Positions 1 through 9,344 of a stretch of 33,567 nt of DNA are shown here, piece after piece. The DNA comes from JBDTGE01 sp050742975 (lineage in GTDB: Bacteria > Actinomycetota > Actinomycetes > Mycobacteriales > Jatrophihabitantaceae), in NCBI GenBank assembly GCA_050742975.1, contig JBOGDQ010000332.1:1-33567 (forward strand), written 5' to 3'. The position numbers and the translations under genes were made by a program. Each line of letters opens with the position of its first letter. Within the stretch, counting starts at the first letter, position 1. The notes beneath the pieces are model-generated. The model did not search any database, was not told the DNA's origin, and was given only the letters and a program-made list of their open reading frames with translations.

Positions 1-190
1 TTTCGCGTAGTCGGCGCCTGAGGTCCACGCGTCCAGGGTGAGTTCGGCGACGAACCCGGCAAGGTCGCTGCGGATCGCGCGTCGGCGACCCGGTCGACGT
101 CCTCGATGCAGCCTTGGGCACGTCGTCGCTGGTGAGCAGCATCGTGGCCAAGGTGGGGGCGGTGCCTTTGCGGATGTTGCGGAATAGGTC
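1..190 (-). pseudogene. Possible decayed coding fragment, unidentified
   Basis: On the minus strand this stretch reads like protein in two frames in succession: DLFRNIRKGTAPTLATMLL first, then, after a frame change, DLAGFVAELTLDAWTSG. Neither frame is open throughout and no start codon with a ribosome binding site is visible. I do not recognise the family. It may be part of the same decayed region as the transposase remnant that follows, or the end of a disrupted gene beginning outside the window. Confidence 0.2.
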
Positions 191-345
191 AGCGACGTCG
201 AACCCGGCTCCACCCACGACATCACCGCCGCCCGCATTCATGCGCTCGCGGCGCGGTACCCGGCCGCCGCTGCGGGGCTGTCAAACCGTACCGACAAGGG
301 ATATATCGGCGCCGGGATCAGCATCATCGCCCGATCAAGGGCCGC
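188..345 (+). pseudogene. Remnant of a DDE (IS5/IS112-like) transposase
   Basis: One frame, closed on the left by a TAG at 185-187, reads EPGSTHDITAARIHAL and then NRTDKGYIGAGISI. The pairing of a 'GSTHDxTAARIHAL' block with a 'DKGYxGAG' block about 35 residues later is typical of the C-terminal catalytic part of DDE_Tnp_4/IS5-type transposases. Shifting one frame after about 325 gives PIKGRNRED, which resembles the next family block and suggests a frameshift. There is no N-terminus, no intact open frame, and no terminal inverted repeats that I can see. This is a dead insertion-sequence fragment, identified from memory of family motifs. Confidence 0.55.
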
Positions 346-662
346 AACCGAGAAGACCTCAGATATCCGGAGGCCCGGCCCGCCGCTATTGGTCACGCCG
401 GACGATCGGTCAGTCACCAGCGCTTGCCCACCCGACGCCGACGGCGGATGGACAGGACGAGTGCGACGCGAACGGCCGCGTCGCCAGGTACAGGATCCAG
501 ATGCAGCCGCGCACTGCAGCTTGCCCCGTCGCTGGCGGCTGGGTCCGTGATCGGGCTGTCATTGTTGATCTCCGGCGTATCACGGATTTCTCACGGAACT
601 GCCGGAAAGCTACGTGAGGGGGCTGATTCGGTGGAGTCTGGACGGACGCAACCCCGGTGAAT
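346..662. other. Gene-poor stretch, no supportable gene
   Basis: Short open frames exist on both strands, but none has a convincing start, codon bias or recognisable motif. The minus-strand frame that reads VAGFEPTAPRF is the usual artefact of reading through a tRNA T-arm. A weak inverted repeat (CTCACG near 591, CGTGAG near 613) and two nearby TCACGGA direct repeats are present. I see no function. Confidence 0.4.
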
Positions 663-741
663 TGGGGTCTATAGACTGGCTGGACGCTCCTCGCATGATT
701 TGGGAAGCGAGGGGCCGTGGGTTCGAATCCCGCCACCCCGA
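663..741 (+). pseudogene. tRNA-Pro(UGG)-like sequence with intact 3' half and degenerate 5' half
   Basis: The 3' half is canonical for actinobacterial tRNA-Pro: a TTTGGGA anticodon loop (699-705, anticodon TGG), GCGAG stem (707-711), a five-base variable region, a T-arm with GTGGG, TTCGAAT and CCCGC (717-733), and the acceptor strand CACCCCG plus discriminator A (734-741). The 5' half is not normal. TGGGGTC at 663-669 pairs with the acceptor at only six of seven positions (one G-U), no D-stem can be drawn, and the anticodon arm carries extra bases (a 12-base loop on a long GC stem). A TATAGACT motif (670-677), part of a GTCTATAGAC palindrome, sits where the D-arm should be. It is either a tRNA pseudogene or the 3' half regenerated at the edge of an element that integrated into tRNA-Pro. 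Confidence 0.5.
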
Positions 742-787
742 CCGAGACCGTCCTACCCCAGATCCCGATCAAGGAGTACCCAGCACT

Positions 788-2167
788 GTGAAGAGCACCG
801 TCGAGAACCTGAGCCCGACCCGCGTGCGGCTCGCCGTCGAGGTGCCCTTCGACGTGCTCAAGCCGAGCCTGGACTCGGCCTACAAGAAGATCGCCGGCTC
901 GGTGAAGATCCCGGGCTTCCGTCCCGGCAAGGTCCCGGCCCGCATCATCGATCAGCGGGTGGGGCGTTCAGCCGTGCTCGAAGAGGCCGTCAACGCGGCG
1001 CTGCCCGGCATCTACACCGACGCCGTCCGTGAGCACGAGCTCAAGCCGCTCGGGCAGCCGGCCATCGACATCAGCGACCTGTCCGACGGCGAGTCCCTCA
1101 GCTTCACCGCCGAGGTCGACATCCGGCCGGAAATCACGCTTCCGGAGCTGGACGGCCTGGCCGTCACGGTCGAGGACGTAGCGGTGAGTGACGACGACGT
1201 CGACGAGCAGGTGGACGCTCTGCGCGAGCGCTTCGGCAGCCTCCAGGGCGTCCAGCGCGCGGTCCAGGGGGGCGACTACGTCTCGCTCGACCTCATCGCG
1301 TCGGTCGACGGGGAGGAGATCGAGGCCGGATCGGCCCGCGGCATCTCCTACGAGGTCGGCTCCGGGGACCTGGTCGACGGCTTGGACGAGGCGATCATCG
1401 GCAAGGCTGCGGGCGAGACCGCTACCTTCACCACCACGCTCCAGCAGGGCGAGCAGGCCGGCGCCGAGTCCGAGGTCGCCGCGACCGTCAACTCGGTCAA
1501 GGAGAAGGAGTTGCCCGACGTCGACGACGAGTTCGCCCAGCTGGCCAGCGAGTTCGACACGGTGGACGAGCTCAAGGCCGACCTGCGCGAGCGGCTCGGT
1601 CGGGCCAAGACGTTCGAGCAGGGCGCCCAGGCGCGGGACCGGATCCTGGAGAAGCTGGTCGACTCGGTCGAGTTCCCGCTGCCCGAGTCGGCGGTGCAGG
1701 CCGAGGTCGACTACCGCGAGCACGAGGTCGTGCACTCGCTCGGCCACGACGACGAGGCGTACGAGCGGTACCTGTCCGTGGTGGGCAAGACCCGCGAGGA
1801 GTACACCGCGGAGCTGCGCGAGAGCGCCGAGAAGTCCGTACGCGCCCAATTCGTCCTGGACGCAGTGGCCGACAAGACCGCGGTCGAGGTCGGCGACAGC
1901 GAGCTCACCGAGTACCTGGTCCGCCAGGCCGGCCGCTACAACATGGCACCGCAGGAGTTCGCCAACCAGATCGTCCAGGCAGGCAACCTGCAGGCGCTCG
2001 TCGCGGACGTGCGGCGCAACAAGGCGCTGGCCTCGGTACTCGAGTCCGCCGTCGTCACGGACGAGTCCGGCAACACCGTCGACCTGGCCGCGCTGCGGGA
2101 CCTTCCCATGTCGGACCTCGTCGGGGCCGATGACGCCGAGGATTTCGACGAGCTCGACGCCGAATAG
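788..2167 (+). CDS. tig: Trigger factor (ribosome-associated chaperone, peptidyl-prolyl isomerase)
   Basis: The protein is 459 residues, normal for the family. Trigger factor docks at the ribosomal exit tunnel and shields nascent chains. The ribosome-binding signature GFRPGKVP is at residues 43-50. An FKBP-type isomerase domain follows around residues 150-240 (GDYVSLDLIASVDGEEI), then the long helical C-terminal chaperone domain with a very acidic tail. I chose the GTG at 788 because AAGGAG lies at 770-775 and translation opens MKSTVENLSPTRVRLAVEVP, the usual N-terminus. The open frame upstream to 614 runs through the tRNA-like sequence and is not coding. It heads the tig-clpP1-clpP2-clpX group, with 100 bases before clpP1. 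Confidence 0.97.
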   Translation: MKSTVENLSPTRVRLAVEVPFDVLKPSLDSAYKKIAGSVKIPGFRPGKVPARIIDQRVGRSAVLEEAVNAALPGIYTDAVREHELKPLGQPAIDISDLSDGESLSFTAEVDIRPEITLPELDGLAVTVEDVAVSDDDVDEQVDALRERFGSLQGVQRAVQGGDYVSLDLIASVDGEEIEAGSARGISYEVGSGDLVDGLDEAIIGKAAGETATFTTTLQQGEQAGAESEVAATVNSVKEKELPDVDDEFAQLASEFDTVDELKADLRERLGRAKTFEQGAQARDRILEKLVDSVEFPLPESAVQAEVDYREHEVVHSLGHDDEAYERYLSVVGKTREEYTAELRESAEKSVRAQFVLDAVADKTAVEVGDSELTEYLVRQAGRYNMAPQEFANQIVQAGNLQALVADVRRNKALASVLESAVVTDESGNTVDLAALRDLPMSDLVGADDAEDFDELDAE

Positions 2168-2171
2168 GCCG

Positions 2172-2188
2172 TCAAGCCCTGAGCGAAC
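2172..2188. promoter_or_regulatory. Candidate ClgR operator upstream of clpP1
   Basis: The core AGCCCTGAGCG (2175-2185) matches the published actinobacterial ClgR consensus, remembered as CGCYNANRGCG and its complement, at 10 of 11 positions. Read on the minus strand it gives GTTCGC, five bases, then GCT, close to the Streptomyces GTTCGC-N5-GCG form. It lies about 40 bases upstream of a possible -10 box (TAGGGT, 2227-2232) for clpP1. ClgR is the known activator of clpP1P2 in this phylum. The match is by eye and the site abuts the tig stop codon. Confidence 0.4.
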
Positions 2189-2267
2189 GCGATCAATTCC
2201 GGGACTCATCAGGCGATGGGCTTCGTTAGGGTCGGTAACGTCACCAACGAGAAAGTAGGTCCGCGAC

Positions 2268-2906
2268 GTGAGCCGCTTTGACCCCCAACCCCTCCGGGCC
2301 GTCGAGATGCGCAATCCCGGCGCAGGTATGACGCTGAACGACTCGGTCTACGACCGGCTGCTGCGCGAGCGGATCATCTTCCTCGGCCAGCCGGTCGACG
2401 ACAACATCGCCAACCAGATCTGCGCCCAGCTGCTGCTGCTGTCGGCCGAGGACAACAACCGTGACATCGCGCTCTACATCAATTCCCCGGGCGGTTCGGT
2501 CACGGCCGGTATGGCCATCTTCGACACCATGCAGTTCATCGACTGCGACGTCGCGACCTACGCGCTCGGCCTGGCCGCCTCGATGGGGCAGTTCCTGCTC
2601 TCGGCCGGTACCCGGGACAAGCGGTACGCCCTGCCGCACGCGCGCATCCTGATGCACCAGCCGTCCGCGGGCATCGGCGGCACCGCGTCGGACATCGCGA
2701 TCCAGGCCGAGCAGTTCAAGCTCACCAAGGTCGAGATGGCCGAACTGATCGCCGAGCACACCGGCCAAACGGTCGAGCAGATCCGCACCGACTCCGAGCG
2801 TGACCGCTGGTTTACCGCCCAGCAGGCGCTGGAGTACGGCTTCGTCGACCACCTGCTGACCTCGGTCACGCAGATTCCCAACGGCTCCGGCCCGGCTCCG
2901 GCCTGA
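2268..2906 (+). CDS. clpP1: ATP-dependent Clp protease proteolytic subunit 1
   Basis: This is a 212-residue serine peptidase of the ClpP family (S14). It forms heptameric rings that, with ClpP2, make the tetradecameric degradation chamber fed by ClpX or ClpC. The catalytic triad is in place: Ser105 in GLAASMGQ, His130 in MHQPS and Asp179 in SERDR, with the 25- and 49-residue spacings of E. coli ClpP. The oxyanion block INSPGGSVTAG is at residues 71-81. The GTG at 2268 has a weak AGTAGG site ahead of it. ATG codons at 2307 and 2328 are alternative starts, and the N-terminus may be processed. The gene is 13 bases from clpP2 and surely co-transcribed with it. Confidence 0.96.
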   Translation: MSRFDPQPLRAVEMRNPGAGMTLNDSVYDRLLRERIIFLGQPVDDNIANQICAQLLLLSAEDNNRDIALYINSPGGSVTAGMAIFDTMQFIDCDVATYALGLAASMGQFLLSAGTRDKRYALPHARILMHQPSAGIGGTASDIAIQAEQFKLTKVEMAELIAEHTGQTVEQIRTDSERDRWFTAQQALEYGFVDHLLTSVTQIPNGSGPAPA

Positions 2907-2919
2907 AAGGGACACCATC

Positions 2920-3567
2920 ATGAGTGAGCTCTACACCCCGCCCGGCAGCGGTGGCCTGCAGCTGCCGCAGTCCCGGTACGTGCTGCCGTCCTTCGTCGAG
3001 CGGACGAACTACGGCATCAAGGAGTCGAACCCGTACAACAAGCTGTTCGAGGAGCGGATCATCTTCCTTGGCGCGCCGATCGACGATGTGGTGGCCAACG
3101 ACGTCATCGCGCAGCTGATCGTGCTGGAGTCAAACGACCCCGACCGCGACATCCTCATCTACATCAACAGCCCCGGTGGCTCGTTCACCGCGCTCACGGC
3201 CATCTACGACACGCTGCAGTTCGTCCGGCCGGAGATCCAGACGTACTGCATGGGTCAGGCCGCATCGGCCGCGGCCGTCCTGCTGGCGGCCGGCACGAAG
3301 GGCAAGCGGTTCGCGCTGCAGAACTCCCGGGTGCTCATCCACCAGCCGTCCGGCGAGGGCCAGGGCCAGGTCACCGACCTGGAGATCCAGGCCAACGAGA
3401 TCCTGCGCATGCGCGGGCTGCTGGAGTCGATCCTGGCCAAGCACACCGGCCAGACCGAGGAGAAGGTGCGCACGGACATCGAGCGCGACACCATCCTCAC
3501 CGCGGAGCAGGCCAAGGAGTACGGCATCGTGGACGAGGTCATCAGCTCCCGCAAGGTGGACGTCTGA
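2920..3567 (+). CDS. clpP2: ATP-dependent Clp protease proteolytic subunit 2
   Basis: The protein is 215 residues, the second ClpP paralogue of the actinobacterial pair. In this phylum ClpP1 and ClpP2 form mixed double rings and are often essential. The triad is complete: Ser116 in GQAAS, His141 in IHQPS and Asp190 in IERD. The longer N-terminal segment ending RTNYGIKESNPYNKLFEERI is typical of ClpP2 rather than ClpP1. The ATG at 2920 follows AAAGGGA at good spacing, 13 bases after the clpP1 stop. Downstream, 163 bases separate it from clpX, enough for an independent clpX promoter. Confidence 0.96.
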   Translation: MSELYTPPGSGGLQLPQSRYVLPSFVERTNYGIKESNPYNKLFEERIIFLGAPIDDVVANDVIAQLIVLESNDPDRDILIYINSPGGSFTALTAIYDTLQFVRPEIQTYCMGQAASAAAVLLAAGTKGKRFALQNSRVLIHQPSGEGQGQVTDLEIQANEILRMRGLLESILAKHTGQTEEKVRTDIERDTILTAEQAKEYGIVDEVISSRKVDV

Positions 3568-3730
3568 TCCACCCGCGGGGCGCCGCGCCGGGGCGATAAC
3601 ACAGGACTTCCGGCAGAATTACGGGTACCGTTTGCGGTCTTGAACGACAGCGCTGGACGACGACCGACGGCCTGACCCGAGGCCGTACCCGACAGAGGGC
3701 CCCGACCCACAGAGGAGAAGTGATCCGCTC

Positions 3731-5014
<1,284 letters not shown>

Positions 5015-5197
5015 CGCTGGCAGCGTGGCTCGGTAAGCATTAGTTGCGTTGGGCCTCGTGTGTGGCGACGCTGCCGGGCGACCCGCCGTCAGATCACCTG
5101 CCACGCAGCCACGCCCGACCCGCCACGTCGCCACGCACTGGTGATGGTCCGCAACGTCGCCCCACGCCCACGCCGTCGGCTCCCGCGGCCGCCGCGA

Positions 5198-5203
5198 TAG
5201 CGT
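5198..5203 (+). promoter_or_regulatory. -10 box of a probable leaderless promoter for the molybdenum hydroxylase operon
   Basis: TAGCGT fits the TANNNT actinobacterial -10 consensus. It ends six bases before the ATG at 5210, so a start of transcription 6-7 bases downstream would fall on or next to the start codon. No ribosome binding site is visible upstream of that ATG, which is consistent with a leaderless message. No convincing -35 hexamer is seen. Confidence 0.5.
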
Positions 5204-5209
5204 GGCTTC

Positions 5210-7500
5210 ATGCATCAGCGCGGCAGCATCCTGGGCACTCGGGTGCTCCGTACCGAAGATCCGGCCTTCCTGACGCGCGGCGGCATCTACACCGACGACG
5301 TCGTCGACGAGGCGCTCGCCGGCGCGGTGTACGTCAGCTTCGTCCGCTCCCCCATCGCCCACGCACGGATCGAGTCGATCGACTCGACTGCCGCGCGCCA
5401 GGCACCGGGCTGTCTGGCCGTCTTCACCGCTGACGACGTAGGCCTGCCGCCCGTGCCGCCGATGCTGCCGATCATCGACGGCGGGTTCAGCCGCCCGCTG
5501 TTGGCCTCCGGCGTCGTCCGCTATGTCGGCGAGCCGGTGGCCGTCGTCGTGACCGAGCACGCGTACCAGGCCGAGGACGTCGCCGAGCTGGTCGAGATCG
5601 AGTACGACCCGCTGCCGCCGGTCGTCGATCCCCGTGCCGCGGCGCGCGACGAGGAGCTGCTGTTCCTCGACGTCGGCACGAACACCACCTGCGTGTTCGA
5701 GCCCGACGACCCGGATCCGCACCTGTTCGACGGCTGCGAGGTCGTAGTCAGCCGCGAGATCGTGAACCAGCGGGTCGCACCGGCCCCGATGGAGACGCGC
5801 GCCGCCGCCGCGGCCTGGGACGCGAACGGGCGGCTGACCACCTGGGTGCCGAACCAGGGGGCGCAGGGCACCAAGGCCGCGCTGGTGCGGATGCTCGGCA
5901 TCGAGGCCGCGCAGCTCAGGATGATCACGCCCGATGTCGGTGGTGCATTCGGGGCCAAGTTCGGCGCCGACCCCGAGCACGGCCTGGTGGCCTGGGCGGC
6001 GCGCAGCGTCAGCCGCCCCGCCCGGTGGAGCGAGAACCGTTACGACAACCTGCTCGCGATGACCCACGGCCGGGCCCAGGTGCAGACCGTGACGATCGGC
6101 GGCAGCCGCGACGGAACGGTGCAGGCCTACCGGCTGGAGGTGCTGCAGGACTGCGGCGCGTACCCCGCGATCGGTGCGCTGCTGCCTACCCTCACCCGGA
6201 TGATGGCACCCGGGACGTACGCGATCGACCGCGTCGAGTCGTCCGCCCGCTGCGTGGTCACCAACACCACGCCGGTCGGCGCGTACCGGGGCGCGGGTCG
6301 ACCCGAGGCGACGGCCGCGATCGAGCGGGCCATCGACCTGTTCGCCGCCGAGATCGGCATGGACCCGGCCGACGTCCGCCGCCGTAACCTGTTGCCGGCC
6401 TTCGACGTGCCGCACGACAACGGCCACGGCGCGCTGTACGACAGCGGCGACTACGCGGGCGCGCTGGACCGGGTCCTCGAGGCGGCTGATTACACCGAAC
6501 TGCGCGCCGAGCAGGCAGCCCGGCGCGCACGCGGTGACGTCCGGGCGCTCGGCATCGGACTGGCCAGCTATGTCGAGATCACCGGCGGTGGCGACGAGGC
6601 CGGCGAGCCCCACGAGAACGCGCTGGTCGAGGTGCACCCCGACGGCACGGCGACGATCCTCACCGGCACCTCGCCGCATGGTCAGGGGCACGCCACCGCG
6701 TGGGCGATGCTGGCCAGCGACGAACTCGGCATCCCCGTCGAGAAGATCGCGGTCCGCCACGGCGACACCGACCTGATCCCCGAAGGCGGCGGCACGGGTG
6801 GCTCGCGAAGCCTGCAGCAGGGCGGGGCGGCCGTCCGGCAGGCCTCACGCGAGCTGGTCGAACTGGCCCGCAAGCGCGCGGCCGACCTGCTCGAGGCGAA
6901 CCCGGACGATCTGCGGATGGACACCGAGCGCGTCGCGATCACGGTCGAGGGCTCGCCGCACGTCGCCGTCGGCCTGGCCGAACTGGCAGCCCAGGAGCGG
7001 TTGTTCGTGCGTGCGGTGTTCAACGCGCCCGGCCCGACGTTCCCGTTCGGGGCGCACCTCGCCGTCGTCGAGGTCGACACCGAGACCGGCAAGGCGACCC
7101 TGTTGCGCATGGTCACGGTCGACGACGCGGGGGTCATCCTCAACCCGCTGCTCGCGGATGGCCAGCGACACGGCGGCATCGCCCAGGGAGCCACCCAGGC
7201 CCTGCTGGAGGAGATGATCTACGACGACGACGGCAACCCGATGACCGCGACGTTCGCCGACTACCCGTTCCCGTCGGCTGCCGAGCTGCCGAGCTTCGAG
7301 CTGGAAACCATGCAAACGCCGACGAGCTACAACTCGCTCGGGGCGAAGGGCGTCGGAGAGGCCGGGACGATCGGCGCGACTCCCGCCGTCCAGAACGCCG
7401 TCGTGGACGCGCTCGCCCACCTCGGGGTGCGCCACGTCGACATGCCGACGACGTCGCGACGGATCTGGCAGGCCATCGTGGCCGCCCGGGAAGAGGGCTG

Positions 7501-7501
<1 letters not shown>
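5210..7501 (+). CDS. Molybdopterin-binding large subunit of a xanthine dehydrogenase/CO dehydrogenase-family hydroxylase
   Basis: The protein is 763 residues, normal for the large subunit. It would carry the molybdopterin cytosine dinucleotide centre that hydroxylates a substrate carbon. The N-terminal domain starts LGTRVLRTEDPAFLTRGG. Molybdenum-cofactor segments include GGAFGAKFG and the active-loop motif AYRGAGR at residues 358-364, and the catalytic glutamate is probably Glu717 in GVGEAGTIG. AYRGAGR marks 'form II' CoxL and related hydroxylases. True aerobic CO dehydrogenase has AYXCSFR with a Cu-binding cysteine, which is absent here, so CO oxidation is unlikely and the substrate is unknown. 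Its stop overlaps the small-subunit start by one base (TGATG). The gene order large-small-medium has no maturation genes (coxDEF type) nearby. Confidence 0.9.
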
Positions 7502-7958
<457 letters not shown>

Positions 7959-7962
<4 letters not shown>

Positions 7963-8771
7963 TCCCCGCGCCGTTCGAGTACGTCCGTGTGCACAACGTC
8001 GAGGAGGTTCTGGTCATGCTCGCCGAGCACGGCGAGGACGCGAAGGTGCTGGCGGGCGGGCACTCACTGCTGCCGATGATGAAGCTGCGGCTGGCCCGTC
8101 CCGAGGTGCTGGTCGACATCGCCCCGATCGCCGACCTGCGCTACGTGCGCTTGGACGGCGAGGAGTTGGCGATCGGCGCGCTGAGCACGCACGCGAGCCT
8201 CGCCGTGTCCGAACTGGTGCGGACCGAGGCTCCGCTGCTGGCCCACTCGGCGTCGCTGGTCGGCGATCCCCAGGTGCGGCATCGCGGCACGATCGGCGGG
8301 TCGCTGGCCCACGCGGATCCGGCCGCGGACCTGCCGATGGCCGTGCTGGCTGCGGGAGCCCGGATGGTGCTGCAGGGCCCGGACGGCAGGCGCACCGTGG
8401 ACGCGGACGACTACTTCACCGGTTTCTTCGACACCGCGCTCGAACCCGGCGAGCTGCTCGTCGAGGTCCGCGTGCCGCGCCTGGCCGATGTCGGGTGGGG
8501 TTACGAGAAGTTCGTCCGCCGCGCGAACGACTGGGCGATCGTCGGCGTGGCCACGGTCGGTGGACGGATCGCCCTGGCCAACATGGGTTCGCGGCCGTTG
8601 CGGGCACCTGCCGCCGAGGATGCGCTGACCGGCGGTGCGAGCATCGACGAGACGGCCGCTCTGGCCGCCGACGGCACCGAGCCGGTAGCCGACCTGCACG
8701 CCGACCCGGACTACCGCGCTCACCTGGCCCGCGTCCTGACCGCTCGCGCGCTGCGCTCGGCCGCAGCCTGA
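7959..8771 (+). CDS. FAD-binding medium subunit of the molybdenum hydroxylase
   Basis: The protein is 270 residues and matches the CoxM-type flavoprotein family. The FAD-binding segments are AGGHSLLPMMKLRLA near residues 31-45 and RGTIGGSLAHADPAADLP in the middle. The C-terminal CODH flavoprotein domain begins around the YEKFVRRANDWAIVGVA segment. It receives electrons from the small subunit and passes them to an acceptor not encoded here. The start is set by the ATGA overlap with the small subunit. Downstream lies a DUF222 fragment on the other strand. The operon ends without an obvious strong terminator; a 7-bp inverted repeat (AACGATT/AATCGTT, about 8817-8862) is the nearest candidate. Confidence 0.93.
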
Positions 8772-8839
8772 CGACCACGTACCTCCGCGCAAGTCGGGCG
8801 CGAGTGATCCGCGCTAACGATTCGAGGGCGTGGGGCTCA

Positions 8840-9297
8840 AGCGAGTTGTGGGTCGCTAATCGTTGTCGCCGGTTGAACAGGCGCTGTCCGGTGCCGACGG
8901 CGGTGACCCGCCCGATGGTGGTGAACGCGATGGGGATGAGTTGGCTGTCTCCGTCGATCCATGTGTGCACCAGTCGGGCCGGCAGCACGGCCCCGTGCCC
9001 GGTGGTGGCGGTCCCCGCACCGGTTTCGAGGGACTGTTCGCTGATGGTGACCAGCACGGTGGCGCTGATGCCGGCCGCGTCCGGGAGCTGGTCGGCGCGG
9101 GCCAGCAGCTTGAACGCGTCCAGCATGCCGTCGTGGCGCCGCTGCCCCGCCGAACGGGGATCTTTCTGCCCGTCGGCTTCCGGGCGGGGTCGGGCCAGGG
9201 TGTCCAGCACGGTGCGTAGCCATTCGGTGAACTGGGCGGTCCCCTCGAACTCGCCCCGGCACGAACCTCCTCCGCCGGCTACGCCGCTTTCGTCCAT
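8840..9297 (-). pseudogene. Truncated DUF222/13E12-repeat (HNH endonuclease family) fragment
   Basis: On the minus strand from an ATG at 9297, the frame reads TAQFTEWLRTVLDTLA, then QRRHDGMLDAFKLLARAD, ATVLVTISEQSLE and IPIAFTTIGRVTAVGTG, followed by RLFNRRQRLA. This order of blocks is the middle to late part of DUF222 proteins (REP13E12 family), which normally continue into an HNH nuclease domain. Here homology stops at RRQRLA and the frame continues with no HNH motif into the antisense of the coxM-like gene. The N-terminal DUF222 portion is also missing. It is a remnant lying between the hydroxylase operon and the oxidoreductase gene. Confidence 0.6.
9267..9287 (-). repeat. Partial match to the 15-bp unit of the palindromic repeat
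   Basis: Read on the minus strand, this stretch contains GGCGTAGCCGGCGG followed by AGGAGG. The 14 bases equal the junction of the palindromic repeat with its 15-bp unit as seen in valS near 15671. It encodes SGVAGGGGS next to the start codon of the DUF222 fragment. It may be a decayed third copy, or chance in GC-rich sequence. Confidence 0.25.
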
Positions 9298-9344
9298 ATT
9301 CGGCAAGCTAATTCGAGACCGAGGACCGAGCGCGACCGAGACGA

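Noticed and set aside
410..772. Minus-strand open frame containing VAGFEPTAPRF
   Set aside because: This peptide is the familiar artefact of translating the antisense of a tRNA T-arm. No ribosome binding site is seen and there is no homology elsewhere in the frame.
614..787. Upstream extension of the trigger factor reading frame to an ATG at 614
   Set aside because: It runs through the tRNA-like sequence. The GTG at 788 has a good ribosome binding site and the conserved N-terminus.
968..2314. Long minus-strand open frame opposite tig
   Set aside because: Shadow of a GC-rich gene: Leu/Arg/Val/Asp-rich composition without domains, and tig on the plus strand is unambiguous. The same applies to the long antisense frames opposite clpX/coxL, valS, pbp2 and rne.
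5015..5209. Small gene in the clpX-coxL gap
   Set aside because: The plus-strand frame from about 5044 has no ribosome binding site and continues out of frame into coxL. I see only the -10 box for coxL and a weak hairpin.
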